A DNA stretch of 42,837 bases, from assembly GCA_013043965.1 (NCBI GenBank), contig JABEVF010000078.1:1-42837 (forward strand), given 5' to 3'. Under the pieces are notes generated by a model. The model ran no database searches. It was not told the DNA's origin and was given only the letters and a program-made list of their open reading frames with translations. The position numbers were made by a program, and so were the translations under genes. The stretch is from Gallionella sp. (lineage in GTDB: Bacteria > Pseudomonadota > Gammaproteobacteria > Burkholderiales > Gallionellaceae). Of this stretch, positions 1-8,201 are shown one piece after another; positions within the stretch are counted from its first letter, which is position 1; every line of letters starts with the position of its first letter.

Positions 1-90
1 GAGAGATTGAACAACCGACCCAGAAAGAGACTTGGATACCAGACACCCAATCAGGTATTCTTCAAGTCAGGCGTTGCACTTCAAACTTGA
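1..90 (+). mobile_element. IS30-family transposase, C-terminal fragment (cut by window start)
   Basis: Frame 1 is open from the first base to a TGA at 88-90 and encodes 29 residues containing NNRPRKRLGYQTP followed by a short tail ending VALQT. This matches the end of the DDE transposase of IS30-type elements, where the NRPRKxLGxxTP motif lies just after the catalytic Glu. The rest of the gene lies outside the window, so I cannot say whether the element is intact. The sequence immediately downstream is a recombinase remnant, so no obvious 3' terminal repeat follows the stop. The family assignment rests on this one motif. Confidence 0.72.
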
Positions 91-95
91 ACCCG

Positions 96-211
96 CGATG
101 GAATATATAAAACTGGGCAACTTGAATAAACAAGTGCCCAGTTTTATGCCCGATTGGTGCGCCCGAAGAGATAAATCTGGGCACTGGATAGAGTATCTAT
201 TTTTGCCTTAG
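96..211 (+). pseudogene. Serine-recombinase 3' end remnant, copy 1
   Basis: An open frame from ATG 98 to TAG 209-211 gives a 37-residue tail with KLGNLNKQVPSFMPDW and CARRD. Bases 96-188 are nearly identical to 1321-1414, where the same sequence follows a longer recombinase C-terminus. The DNA also folds: AAACTGGGCAACTTG and CAAGTGCCCAGTTT pair with one bulged base around an AATAAA loop. I read this as the 3' tail of a large serine recombinase left after rearrangement. Copy 1 keeps the reading frame that a 1-bp insertion breaks in copy 2. Confidence 0.6.
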
Positions 212-650
212 CTCTTGCACAAGTGGGGAACGATATGGTCGTCACAATGGCGGCTCCGTCGGAAAACAGGTGTTTGGCGACACCCCGCGTGATTATTGGC
301 TTTGCTCCTTTCACGTGCTATTTTTTCCGTTTCGTGAGCAGATCCCATGGTACGACATCGCACGGAACAGCCTGCAAAAAATTATTCGCAATATGTGTGC
401 TACCGAACAGAATATCTTGGGGCGAGGAAGGATAGTTTCGGTAACGACGGATAACCTCGTTCAGTTTAATTGTGTGATTCAGAACCACCCTGAAAGATTG
501 GACGGGGCAGCACCGTTCCGCTGCAGGTAAAAGGTTACCCTCTTAAACTCGATGCTTTATTGTCTTGACTGAGGGGCTCACTATAGCTCCTAAAAGTTAT
601 ACGCCTGTCGGGAGCCTTTTAATTTCAATCGACAAGGAGCATCCTTCAAA
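212..650. other. Gene-poor spacer, no supported gene
   Basis: Short open frames at 223-435 and 270-530 overlap in different frames, have no recognisable motif and no convincing ribosome binding site. I therefore see no supportable gene here. The last part contains TTGTCT and TATAGC separated by 16 bases (about 570-597), a weak possible promoter for the lipoprotein gene that follows. Confidence 0.5.
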
Positions 651-1046
651 ATGAAAACCTTCCTCGCTAAACTGTTGTGCCGTGCATTCCCGTTAGTTGT
701 GGTGTTCCTTGCCGCTTGTGGCGGAGGCGGTGGTGGTGCTGCGCCATTTACGCCATTATTCGCCTATGTGGCGAATAACTACAGCAACAACGTCTCGGCC
801 TATACCCTCAATGCCACCAGCGGGGCACTCACGCCGGTCGCCGGTTCGCCCTTCGCTGCGGGAGCACAGCCAAACTCCGTCACGGTCGACCCCAGCGGGA
901 AATTCGCCTATGTGGCGAATGCTGGTGGCAACAACGTCTCGGCCTATACCCTCAATGCCACCAGCGGGGCACTCACGCCGGTAGTCGGCTCGCCCTTCGC
1001 TGCGGGGGGTGGTCCAGACTCCGTCGCGGTCGGAAAGCCAAAATAA
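651..1046 (+). CDS. Truncated lipoprotein with lactonase/YVTN-type beta-propeller repeats
   Basis: The 131-residue product has a signal peptide ending in the lipobox LAAC, followed by a glycine run. It then has two propeller-blade repeats (FAYVANxxxNNVSAYTLN, then SGALTPVxGSPFAAG), each 48 residues. An AAGGAG lies about 12 bases before the ATG. Proteins of this type normally carry six or seven blades and exceed 300 residues, so this is a fragment. The third blade begins as PDSVAVG and then breaks into KPK-stop near 1032, next to recombinase debris. If expressed it would be a small outer-membrane-anchored or periplasmic lipoprotein, but it could not close a propeller alone. Function is unknown. 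Confidence 0.6.
   Translation: MKTFLAKLLCRAFPLVVVFLAACGGGGGGAAPFTPLFAYVANNYSNNVSAYTLNATSGALTPVAGSPFAAGAQPNSVTVDPSGKFAYVANAGGNNVSAYTLNATSGALTPVVGSPFAAGGGPDSVAVGKPK
784..982 (+). repeat. Internal direct repeat of the lipoprotein gene
   Basis: Bases 784-838 and 928-982 are identical over 55 bp at an offset of 144 bp, which equals one 48-residue propeller blade. Identity at silent sites suggests recent duplication or gene conversion between blades. Recombination between such blades could have shortened the gene. Confidence 0.8.
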
Positions 1047-1414
1047 TGGAGCTATCCTGCGGCGCAGCGGGCACTGCTCTTGCTGGTGTCGAGTGAGGCT
1101 CTCTTCATCGAATTGGCCAGTGTGCGCCGTGATACTTCTGTGCCTGCGGTGGAATATCTCAAGGCGAGTCAGGTGGACAACTTCGGCAAGGTGCTGCGGG
1201 ATAAGCTGCTGGTCAAGGATTCGCTCTTTGCCAAGAGTTATTTGCAAGCCTTGGTGGATGAAATCGTGGTCAAAGATAAAACCGCGACCATCAGAGGCAG
1301 TTATGCGGCATTGGCTGAAACGATGGAACATATAAAACTGGGCAACTTGAATAAACAAGCGCCCAGTTTTATGCACCGATTGGTGCGCCCGAAGAGATAC
1401 ATCTGGGCACTGGA
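1047..1414 (+). pseudogene. Large serine recombinase, C-terminal remnant (copy 2)
   Basis: The frame following the lipoprotein stop encodes a helical stretch, then SLFAKSYLQALVDEIVVKD and TIRGSYAALA, which is the typical C-terminal end of phage- or transposon-type serine recombinases (ARxYLxxLVxEI, then RGSxAAL). The catalytic N-terminal domain is absent, and there is no start codon that would make a sensible protein. The end, 1321-1414, repeats 96-188. Compared with copy 1 there is an extra A after TTTTATGC, which shifts the frame so the conserved PDWCARRD becomes HRLVRPKRY. The gene is therefore dead on both sides. Confidence 0.65.
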
Positions 1415-1472
1415 CTGCTTTGATGCCGATATTGAGCGAGCCCAAACTACACGCACCAAACGGTGCTACGGT

Positions 1473-2045
1473 TTAAATGCTGGCAGCTATGCTGGCGATT
1501 GTCACAGACAGCGCAGCGAGCCAACCCAGTTCGCTGATGTATTGGATGTCTTTTTCCGAAAGCTTTTCATGTTTCTTGATTTTTAAATTAATCTTTTCCA
1601 GTTCAGCTTTTAATTCGTGCAAATTCTTTTGATGGGATTGCAATTCGTCCAGTTTCTGCTGTTGCACGATTCTTAATTGGGTGGTGTTGGTGTCTGTCAT
1701 TTGATTCATAGCCGTTCCCTCCTGACCAGTCATCGGAGTTACCTCAAAAAAGTGCCCGTTGAGATTGAGGACGGCGATGGCGGCTTTAAGTTTCAATGTT
1801 TCGGTAAATTCAATTTTTTTGCCGGATGTGTCGACATAGCCGTAGACCGTGTTTTCTCCTGTCCTGCCGCGCATTCCCACTTCTTCGAGTTCCGCATAGG
1901 TGGCCAAATCCTAGCCAAGTTCCTTTGCTAGCAACTCCTTCGCGCGCGAAATGATCTCGTGGCGCGTATGGCGCCGCTCGATGATTTGGTTGCCTGGACT
2001 GCCCTGTTTGCCGGTGCTCATCTTGGTTAAGTAAGTTGTTTCCAT
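1473..2045 (-). pseudogene. Unknown coiled-coil protein interrupted by one in-frame amber codon
   Basis: On the minus strand an ATG at 2045-2043, preceded by a GGAG about 8 bases upstream, opens a frame of 44 codons. It meets TAG at 1913-1911 and then continues in the same frame to 1473 (about 145 more residues). The first part is basic (IIERRHTRHEIISRAKELLA). The second part contains a small beta-rich segment (NTVYGYVDTSGKKIEF), a predicted coiled coil (HELKAELEKINLKIKKHEKL) and a hydrophobic C-terminus (ALSVTIASIAASI). Together they would make one protein of about 190 residues with no family I recognise. It may be a recent nonsense mutant. A shorter product could start downstream of the stop. 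Confidence 0.5.
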
Positions 2046-2157
2046 GATCATTCTCCAATCTATTTACTGAGGTCGAGCTATCAAGTCAACAAGAAACAGT
2101 CTCTTATGTCGATGATGCTTTTGCTTGATTAAATAATCGCTACTGGAACTTGAACAA

Positions 2158-2176
2158 CGCGGGAAATATTCCCGCG
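2158..2176. repeat. Perfect 8-bp inverted repeat upstream of the phosphatase gene
   Basis: CGCGGGAA and TTCCCGCG pair perfectly around a 3-base loop (ATA). The hairpin lies just inside the frame of the phosphatase, between its upstream stop (2151-2153) and the first homologous codons (about 2187). It has no U-run, so it is not an obvious terminator. It could be an operator or the scar of a rearrangement that removed the native start. Confidence 0.5.
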
Positions 2177-2210
2177 CAAGACAGAAAAAATAAGTGTTCT
2201 ATTTGTCTGC

Positions 2211-2666
2211 ATGGGCAACATCTGCCGCTCGCCCACGGCGGAAGCGGTGTTTCGCCAGTATGTGGAGTGCGGCGGTTTCGCGGGGCAGATCACGGTCGAT
2301 TCGGCGGGTACGCATGCTTATCACATCGGCTTCCCACCCGACAGCCGCACGCAACGTGCGGCGCAGCAGCGCGGTTTTGACATGAAAAATTTGCGTGGAC
2401 GACAAGTTGAGGCGGCAGATTTTTCACGCTTCGATTATGTGCTGGCGATGGATACCGCGAACTTGGCGATACTGGACATGCTTGCTCCCAAGGAGAGCCC
2501 GACCCGGGCTCGCTTGCTTCTCGATTACGCGCATCACCATGCCGAGCGCGAAGTGCCCGACCCATATTGCGGCGGCGAGGAGGGCTTCGAGCGGGTGCTG
2601 GATATGGTGGAAGATGCGGCGGCGGGGTTGTTGCAGCATATACGTGAGCGACATTTTCAGGGCTGA
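2211..2666 (+). CDS. Low-molecular-weight protein-tyrosine phosphatase, start codon missing
   Basis: The product belongs to the LMW-PTP/arsenate-reductase-like family (cytosolic phosphotyrosine hydrolysis). The P-loop C-x5-R-S is present as CMGNICRS and the general-acid loop as PDPYCGG. The catalytic Cys is encoded at 2208-2210, immediately before the first ATG (2211), and homology clearly extends further upstream as KISVLFVC from 2187. Between the in-frame stop at 2151-2153 and 2211 there is no ATG, GTG or TTG; only ATA codons at 2166 and 2190 could act. Translation from 2211 would give an inactive enzyme. The gene is either started from a rare codon, has lost its native start, or carries an upstream indel near an A6 run (2185-2190). 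The remainder, about 150 residues, is intact. Confidence 0.8.
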   Translation: MGNICRSPTAEAVFRQYVECGGFAGQITVDSAGTHAYHIGFPPDSRTQRAAQQRGFDMKNLRGRQVEAADFSRFDYVLAMDTANLAILDMLAPKESPTRARLLLDYAHHHAEREVPDPYCGGEEGFERVLDMVEDAAAGLLQHIRERHFQG

Positions 2667-2893
2667 CGTTTTCTGCATTAAATCAGGATGTGCCGTTGGA
2701 GCGAGCTATGTTGGGGCGGGGCTTCCAATAGCATGCTGTGGCTTAGGCCAAATTGAAGTGAGGTGCAAAAAATAAAAAATATCCAGATGGTTTCTTTTGT
2801 CTGATGCACCCGAGCAGCAAACGCCTCCAGGAGACTGCGCCAGCATTTTGCCGATGAAGGAATGGCAGCGAAATTTACGGCAAAGGACATGCG

Positions 2894-4090
2894 ATGAAGA
2901 TCAGCGCAAAACCATACAGGATTTTGTCTCTCGATGGTGGAGGTACGTGGGCATTGATACAGTCCAAGGTGCTCATGGATATGTACGGAGCAGACACCGA
3001 GGGCGAAAAAATTCTGGCGAATTTCGATTTGGTGGCGGCCAATTCGAGTGGCGGGATTGTCGCTGCCGGGTTGATAGCGAATCTGTCGCCCGCCAAAATT
3101 CTGCAGCTGTTCCTTGATGCGCATTACAGAAAGAGCCTCTTTCAGGAATTGCCACTTTATAAGAGGCTGCTTCGTGTTATCGGTATGGGGCCGCAGTTTT
3201 CCACGGTCGGAAAATTGCATGGACTTTCCCAGGTGTTGGGCGGCAAAGCCAGCGATGCATTGGCCGGGCTAAGCATCCCGAACAGGCATGGTAAAGATCT
3301 GCGGTTCCTTTTCATGGGCTATGACTATGATCGGGATCGCGGGACTATTTTCCGCTCCGACTCCAATAGTCCCGCAGCGAATTTCCCGCGCTCTGTTCCC
3401 GCAGTATCGGTGATCGATGCGGTGAATGCGTCTTCGACCGCGCCGGTACAGTATTTCGATGAACCGGCTGCGGTGGGAAGCAAACGCTACTGGGATGGTG
3501 CGGTTGCCGGACTCAACAACCCCATTCTTGTGGCGGTAGTGGAAGCCATCGCCTATGGGGTTGCAACAGAAGACATCGGTGTTCTGTCGATAGGCACCGG
3601 GAATGTTTTCTTGCCGCTGATAGGTCCGCTGGATAGGCCCGAGCTGGTGAAAGCCAGGCAGAGTCCGGGTGTGTTTAACGACATCAAGAAACTCGCCAGT
3701 GCAATATTGGCCGATCCGCCGGACAGGGACACTTTTGTCGCGCACATGGTACTGAACGGTTCTGTACCTGCGGGCCAGGAAGAATGTCCTGTCGGCGAAG
3801 TTTCGATAGCCAGGATGAATCCGCTTATCCGACCGACCATTCAAAATGGTACGTGGAATTTCCCTGGTGGATGCACACCGGACGGGTTCAAGAGGCTCGT
3901 GGAAATGGATATGGCCGTGACCGATCAGCGCGATGTGCTGCGGATCAATGATTTCTGTAACGGGTGGATGAAAGACATCTGGCCCAATCAGCCCATCCGG
4001 CACGGCGGGGATGCGAACGCGCCAGCCCCAAATCCAACATTCTGCGAGATCGGTCATCCGACTTATACGGCAGCGAAGCGTGCCTGGTAA
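2894..4090 (+). CDS. Patatin-like phospholipase
   Basis: The product (398 residues) is a patatin-family lipid acyl hydrolase. The oxyanion-hole glycines are in LSLDGGGTW (residues 12-19). The nucleophile elbow is FDLVAANSSGGI (44-55), with Ser51 replacing the usual GTSTGG context by ANSSGG, so the first glycine of GxSxG is Ala. The catalytic Asp is in WDGAVAGLNNP (Asp201), preceded by the family block NASSTAPVQYF. No signal peptide is visible, so it is likely cytosolic. An AAAGGA lies before the ATG. Some bacterial patatins are immune effectors, but no nucleotide cyclase or partner gene lies nearby, so a general phospholipase role is safer. The long C-terminal part (270-398) is unassigned. 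Confidence 0.85.
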   Translation: MKISAKPYRILSLDGGGTWALIQSKVLMDMYGADTEGEKILANFDLVAANSSGGIVAAGLIANLSPAKILQLFLDAHYRKSLFQELPLYKRLLRVIGMGPQFSTVGKLHGLSQVLGGKASDALAGLSIPNRHGKDLRFLFMGYDYDRDRGTIFRSDSNSPAANFPRSVPAVSVIDAVNASSTAPVQYFDEPAAVGSKRYWDGAVAGLNNPILVAVVEAIAYGVATEDIGVLSIGTGNVFLPLIGPLDRPELVKARQSPGVFNDIKKLASAILADPPDRDTFVAHMVLNGSVPAGQEECPVGEVSIARMNPLIRPTIQNGTWNFPGGCTPDGFKRLVEMDMAVTDQRDVLRINDFCNGWMKDIWPNQPIRHGGDANAPAPNPTFCEIGHPTYTAAKRAW

Positions 4091-4258
4091 GTAAGCGAGA
4101 GGCAGGTGTACATTTCATGCAGCAAGCAAATCTTGGTTGAAATACCAAAAAACCTGGATTAAATTCCAAATGGATGCCGTTCTTGCCAACATCAGTCCGC
4201 CGGCTTGTAAGCCACTGTCTTTGCCGGATTCAGCTCATCCCTCTGTTATCATGGCGAT

Positions 4259-6103
4259 ATGCTAAACATTCAAAACATGACCTTTCTGCAAGGAGGGCAG
4301 ACGCTATTCCAACAAGCCAATCTGCAAGCGTTCGCCAACCAGCGTATCGGGCTGGTCGGTCACAACGGTTGTGGAAAGTCCACGCTGTTCCGCCTGATAC
4401 GCGGCGAGTTACATGTGGACAGCGGCGAGGTCTCTTTGCAGTCCGGCAAGACGCTGGCTTTCGTCGAGCAGGAGATCGAGAATTCGGAGTTGGTGGCCAT
4501 CGAGTTCGTGCTAGACGGCGATGTCGTTTTACGCCAGTTGGAAAAAATCCTGGCAGGTGCGCAGCATGACGCAGCGTGGTTCGCCGCGCAGCAACAGTTC
4601 GAGTCCATCGATGGTTATGGCGCGCCGGCACGGGCGGCACAACTCCTCAGCGGTTTGGGTTTTGCCAGCGATACGCTGGTGCGCTCGGTCAGCAGTTTTT
4701 CCGGCGGCTGGCGGATGCGGCTGAATCTGGCACGCGCGTTGATGTGCCGCGCCGATCTGCTGTTGCTGGACGAGCCGACCAACCATCTGGATCTGGAGGC
4801 GATACTCTGGCTGGAGCAATATCTGGCGCGTTATCCGGGCAGCATCTTGTTGGTATCGCATGACCGCGAGTTCCTCAACGCCACCGTCAACCGTATCGCG
4901 CATGTGCATGACTGCGTCATCGACAATTATGCGGGAGATTACGATCAGTTCGAACGTGCGCGCGTCGAGCGCGCCGCGCAGCAGAATCAGGCCTTCGCAC
5001 AACAGCAGGAACACATCGCGCACCTGGAGGATTTTGTGCGCCGCTTTCGCGCCCAGGCCACCAAAGCGAAGCAGGCGCAGAGCCGTATCAAAGCCCTGGA
5101 GCGCATCGTGCGCATCGCTCCGGCTCATCTTGCCGACGGCCATTTCGAGTTGCAGATCGAAGCACCGGAGCGCAGCCCGGATCTGCTTATACGCGCCAGC
5201 AACATGGGTTTTGCCTACGGCGAAAAGACACTGTTCCAGAACATCGATCTGGTGCTGCGCGCCGGTGCGCGCATCGCTTTACTGGGGCCGAACGGCGCGG
5301 GTAAATCCACGCTCATCAAATTGCTGGTCGGCGAATTGCAGCCTACGACCGGAAAGTTAGAGGTCACACCGGATATACGCATCGGTTATTTTGCCCAGCA
5401 CCAACTGGAGAACCTGGAGAGCGCGGCGACCCCGCTGCAACACATGGAGCGACTCGCGCCGCAGGAAACGACGCTGGCATTGCGCACATTTCTGGGGCGT
5501 TTCGGCTTGGCTGACACTAGCGAAGACCGACCGGTGAGCAGCTTCTCCGGCGGTGAGAAAAGCCGCTTGGCGTTAGCATTGTTGGCCTGGCAAAAGCCGC
5601 ATCTGTTGCTGCTCGATGAACCGACCAACCATCTGGACCTAGATATGCGTGACGCGCTGACACTGGCCTTGGAGGAATATGCCGGCGCGGTCGTGGTGGT
5701 ATCGCATGACCGCAGTCTGATACGCGCGGTGGCGGACGAGTTATGGCTGGTCGCCGATGGCGAAGCGAAGCCGTTCGACGGTGATTTGGAAGATTACAAG
5801 GCATGGATAGAGTCGCGTCGCCCGCGCGAGACCACGCAAGTCGAGAAAGCGAAGATCGTCCAACCGCCCAAGATCAACGTTAAAGCCTTGCAGTCCAAAA
5901 AGAACAAACTGGAAGCCGAGTTGAGCAAGGCGCAAAGCGCGTTGGCCGACATCGACCGTCAACTGGGCGATCCCGCGACCTACACCGCGCAAACAGCGAC
6001 GCAGATCGACGCGCTGAATGCGCAGCGCGAGGTTTGGCAGGAAAAAGTGGCGACCCTGGAGGAGGGCTGGCTGGAGCTGGAAATGGCGTTGGAAGCGGCT
6101 TAA
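4259..6103 (+). CDS. yheS: ABC-F family ATPase YheS
   Basis: A 614-residue protein with two ABC ATPase domains and no membrane segments, as in ribosome-associated ABC-F proteins. Domain 1 has Walker A GHNGCGKST, signature FSGGWRMRL and Walker B LLLLDEPTNHLD. The charged linker (about 240-290) contains RFRAQATKAKQAQSR, the ABC-F interdomain motif. Domain 2 has GPNGAGKST, FSGGEKSRL and LLLLDEPTNHLD. The C-terminal 90 residues form a coiled coil (SKKNKLEAELSKAQSALADI). Length and order match YheS more than EttA or Uup. It is convergent with the next gene, and the two stop codons overlap by 3 bases. Confidence 0.9.
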   Translation: MLNIQNMTFLQGGQTLFQQANLQAFANQRIGLVGHNGCGKSTLFRLIRGELHVDSGEVSLQSGKTLAFVEQEIENSELVAIEFVLDGDVVLRQLEKILAGAQHDAAWFAAQQQFESIDGYGAPARAAQLLSGLGFASDTLVRSVSSFSGGWRMRLNLARALMCRADLLLLDEPTNHLDLEAILWLEQYLARYPGSILLVSHDREFLNATVNRIAHVHDCVIDNYAGDYDQFERARVERAAQQNQAFAQQQEHIAHLEDFVRRFRAQATKAKQAQSRIKALERIVRIAPAHLADGHFELQIEAPERSPDLLIRASNMGFAYGEKTLFQNIDLVLRAGARIALLGPNGAGKSTLIKLLVGELQPTTGKLEVTPDIRIGYFAQHQLENLESAATPLQHMERLAPQETTLALRTFLGRFGLADTSEDRPVSSFSGGEKSRLALALLAWQKPHLLLLDEPTNHLDLDMRDALTLALEEYAGAVVVVSHDRSLIRAVADELWLVADGEAKPFDGDLEDYKAWIESRRPRETTQVEKAKIVQPPKINVKALQSKKNKLEAELSKAQSALADIDRQLGDPATYTAQTATQIDALNAQREVWQEKVATLEEGWLELEMALEAA

Positions 6104-6606
6104 AACAGTTTCACTTTGAGTTGCAAGGACACCGCGCCGTACAGCATGTTTTTGTAGGTGGGTACGAAAGCGATGTTCAATCCCACGCGCTGGTATTCGT
6201 AACTGACGACTGGGATCGCTGCCAGGAACCAACCCCCATTGCGCATCTTCGGATACCCGTCGAAACCGCCCACCACGCCGCCGATACGCAGCGATCCGAT
6301 AGCCAGCGGCTGCCAATACCAACCCGCGTAATGGGAAGTCTGTCTGTCGCTGTTGTAGAACTCGCCTGCCGTGACCGCGCTGGTGGTTGAGTAGCGATAC
6401 TCGGCACCCAAGCCGTAGTTGTTATTGTTCAGACCTTTGTCTGATTGAACGTGATGGGATATAAATCCCGCGTTCAACCAGAGCTCGCTGATGGGCTCTG
6501 GCGTGACGAAGTCCAGACTCGCGGCGCTCGCGCATGAACTGATGTCGCCGAACAGGATCGCCAGCGCTCCAGAAAATATTAGATGTTGAGAATGTATTTT
6601 TTTCAT
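6100..6606 (-). CDS. PagP-like outer-membrane beta-barrel protein
   Basis: The 168-residue product has a signal peptide (about 1-28, cut near ASA) and alternating beta strands ending in a C-terminal Phe (QLKVKLF), the usual signal for barrel insertion. The pattern of a short barrel with a late LNIAFVPTYKN strand and a GAVSLQLKVKLF end resembles PagP-like small barrels. The catalytic residues of true PagP cannot be confirmed, so acyl transfer is not claimed. It begins 3 bases after the serB stop and is probably co-transcribed with it, although no functional link is obvious. Confidence 0.6.
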   Translation of the reverse strand: MKKIHSQHLIFSGALAILFGDISSCASAASLDFVTPEPISELWLNAGFISHHVQSDKGLNNNNYGLGAEYRYSTTSAVTAGEFYNSDRQTSHYAGWYWQPLAIGSLRIGGVVGGFDGYPKMRNGGWFLAAIPVVSYEYQRVGLNIAFVPTYKNMLYGAVSLQLKVKLF

Positions 6607-6609
6607 GTA

Positions 6610-7446
6610 TTAGCTGGCGAATAGAGGGAGTAGTCCGTCGAGTCCGACGAAATTCAGTGCGTAGCTGGCCTGTGTTCTAACCACAGGTTTGGCGTGGAAA
6701 GCGATGCCGGTACCGGCTTGCGCCAGCATCTTCAAATCGTTCGCGCCGTCGCCGACCGCGATGACTTGCTGGGGTCCGAGCTTCAATTCGTCGCGGATAT
6801 TGACCAGCCAGTCGGCCTTGGCTTGGGCACCGAGGATGTCTCCCAGTACTTTCCCGGTGAGTTTACCGTCCATGATTTCCAGTGTGTTGGCATAGGCATA
6901 ATCCAACCCCAATCGCTTCTGTAAACGTTCGGTGAAGAATTCGAACCCGCCGGAGACCAACAGCGTCTTGATGCCGAGCGTCTTGAGCTTCGCCAGCATG
7001 ATTTCCGCGCCTGCGGTGAGTTTGAGACGCTCGTCATAGACCCGCTGCAAGGCACTCTCGTCCAAACCCGCCAGCAGAGCGACGCGCAGGCGCAGACTTT
7101 CGGCGAAGTCCAGTTCGCCTCGCATCGCCGCTGCGGTGATACTGGCAACCTGGGGTTTGAGTCCCTGCATGTCGGCGATTTCGTCTATGCATTCGATGGT
7201 GATGAGCGTGGAATCCATGTCCATCACCAACAGTCCGAAATCCGCCAGAGTCTTGCCCTGCGGTACGAAGCCGAAATCCAGGTGATGTTCCAGGCAATAA
7301 TCGGCGATTCCCGGATGAGTATGCGCTGCGCTGAAGCGGTAAGCGTGTGCAGCGATAGGCGTGGGGTGCGTGCTCCGCGTTAATTCGGCCAAGTGTGCCA
7401 GATGTGCGGGCGCGATTGCGCGAGTAGCTTGAATGATGAGGTTCAT
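6610..7446 (-). CDS. serB: Phosphoserine phosphatase SerB
   Basis: This HAD-superfamily phosphatase makes L-serine from phosphoserine, the last step of serine synthesis. Motif I is MDMDSTLIT (nucleophile and acid Asp), followed by the SerB-specific ECIDEIAD. Motif II is LLVSGGF. Motif III/IV is the Lys-containing loop plus VGDGANDLKML. The length of about 278 residues is normal, with a short N-terminal region before the HAD core. I chose the ATG at 7446 (MNLIIQ) because it fits the family; an ATG at 7473 in the same frame would add nine residues, and neither has a clear ribosome binding site. It is followed closely by the barrel gene. Confidence 0.93.
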   Translation of the reverse strand: MNLIIQATRAIAPAHLAHLAELTRSTHPTPIAAHAYRFSAAHTHPGIADYCLEHHLDFGFVPQGKTLADFGLLVMDMDSTLITIECIDEIADMQGLKPQVASITAAAMRGELDFAESLRLRVALLAGLDESALQRVYDERLKLTAGAEIMLAKLKTLGIKTLLVSGGFEFFTERLQKRLGLDYAYANTLEIMDGKLTGKVLGDILGAQAKADWLVNIRDELKLGPQQVIAVGDGANDLKMLAQAGTGIAFHAKPVVRTQASYALNFVGLDGLLPLFAS

Positions 7447-7522
7447 AGAGGGTGTTGTGCTGCATTCAGTCATGTGAGGCAGGCTGCCGGTACGGCCATC
7501 TGTGCATTTAATCTGTTCAATC

Positions 7523-7897
7523 CTAGTGTGCGAGCAAGCCTATCACTGCACGAATCTCGTCGCGCAACGCGACATGATCATTAGCCGTTGGAAGAGGGGT
7601 GGTGATTTTGGGGAAGCTTCCGGTATGGTCGCCATTATTGAGACGATTGCGCGCGCCGCTGATGGTGAAACCTTGTTCGTAGAGCAGTTCGCGGATGTTA
7701 CGTATCAGCAGAACCTCGTGGTGCTGGTAATAGCGCCGGTTACCGCTGCGCTTGACGGGTTTGAGCTGGGTGAACTCCTGTTCCCAATACCGCAGCACAT
7801 GGGTTTTTACGCCGCACAATTCGCTGACTTCGCCGATGGTAAAGTAGCGTTTCGCGGGGATGGTGGGGAGCTCGAAATTAGGCTTGTGGGGTTCCAT
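7523..7897 (-). CDS. MerR-family transcriptional regulator
   Basis: A 124-residue regulator with an N-terminal MerR winged helix: [22 protein letters not shown] (helix-turn-helix plus wing entry), then [13 protein letters not shown] and the dimer-helix start [21 protein letters not shown]. No cysteine cluster for metal sensing is present, so the effector is unknown. A MerR gene directly downstream of ihfA, as here, is a common arrangement in beta- and gammaproteobacteria. It overlaps ihfA by 20 bases, so the two are translationally linked. Confidence 0.88.
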   Translation of the reverse strand: MEPHKPNFELPTIPAKRYFTIGEVSELCGVKTHVLRYWEQEFTQLKPVKRSGNRRYYQHHEVLLIRNIRELLYEQGFTISGARNRLNNGDHTGSFPKITTPLPTANDHVALRDEIRAVIGLLAH

Positions 7898-8195
7898 GAT
7901 AAGACTTTTCCACCATAGTTTTCAGCTTTTGGCTGGGATGAAACGTCACGACACGGCGCGCGGTGATGGGAATCTCTTCACCGGTCTTGGGATTGCGACC
8001 GGGACGCTGAGGTTTGTCGCGTAGCTGGAAATTGCCGAAACCGGAGAGCTTTACGCTTTCGCCCTGTTCGAGCTGGGCGCGGATCTCTTCAAAAAAAGTT
8101 TCGACCATGTCTTTGGCTTCGCGTTTGTTGAGTCCGACTTTCTCAAACAGAAAATCGGAGAGTTCGGCTTTTGTTAGTGTTGTGGGTGTCATCAT
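7878..8195 (-). CDS. ihfA: Integration host factor subunit alpha
   Basis: This DNA-bending nucleoid protein works as a heterodimer with IhfB. The 105-residue product carries the DNABII fold: [22 protein letters not shown] (helices 1-2), [11 protein letters not shown], and the minor-groove arm [13 protein letters not shown] with the intercalating Pro, then [13 protein letters not shown]. Two adjacent Met codons leave the exact start open by one residue. It lies 6 bases after pheT, in the classic pheS-pheT-ihfA order. Confidence 0.95.
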   Translation of the reverse strand: MMTPTTLTKAELSDFLFEKVGLNKREAKDMVETFFEEIRAQLEQGESVKLSGFGNFQLRDKPQRPGRNPKTGEEIPITARRVVTFHPSQKLKTMVEKSYHGTPQA

Positions 8196-8201
8196 GTTCT
8201 C

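Noticed and set aside
223..530. Two overlapping short plus-strand frames
   Set aside because: No motif and no good ribosome binding site; they overlap each other in different frames.
756..1445. A 229-codon minus-strand open frame over the lipoprotein and recombinase remnant
   Set aside because: It is antisense to two recognisable sequences, has no family motif and mirrors their GC-rich repeats (repeating RRECPAGGIEGIGRD).
2678..3220. A 180-codon minus-strand frame crossing the patatin start
   Set aside because: Antisense to the well-supported patatin gene, with no recognisable domain.
3269..4057. A 262-codon minus-strand frame inside the patatin gene
   Set aside because: Shadow of a real coding strand; its composition is that of reverse-complement codons.
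7440..7522. A tRNA gene after merR, a position where some relatives carry one
   Set aside because: No cloverleaf or T-loop pattern is visible, and no tRNA was recognised anywhere in the window.
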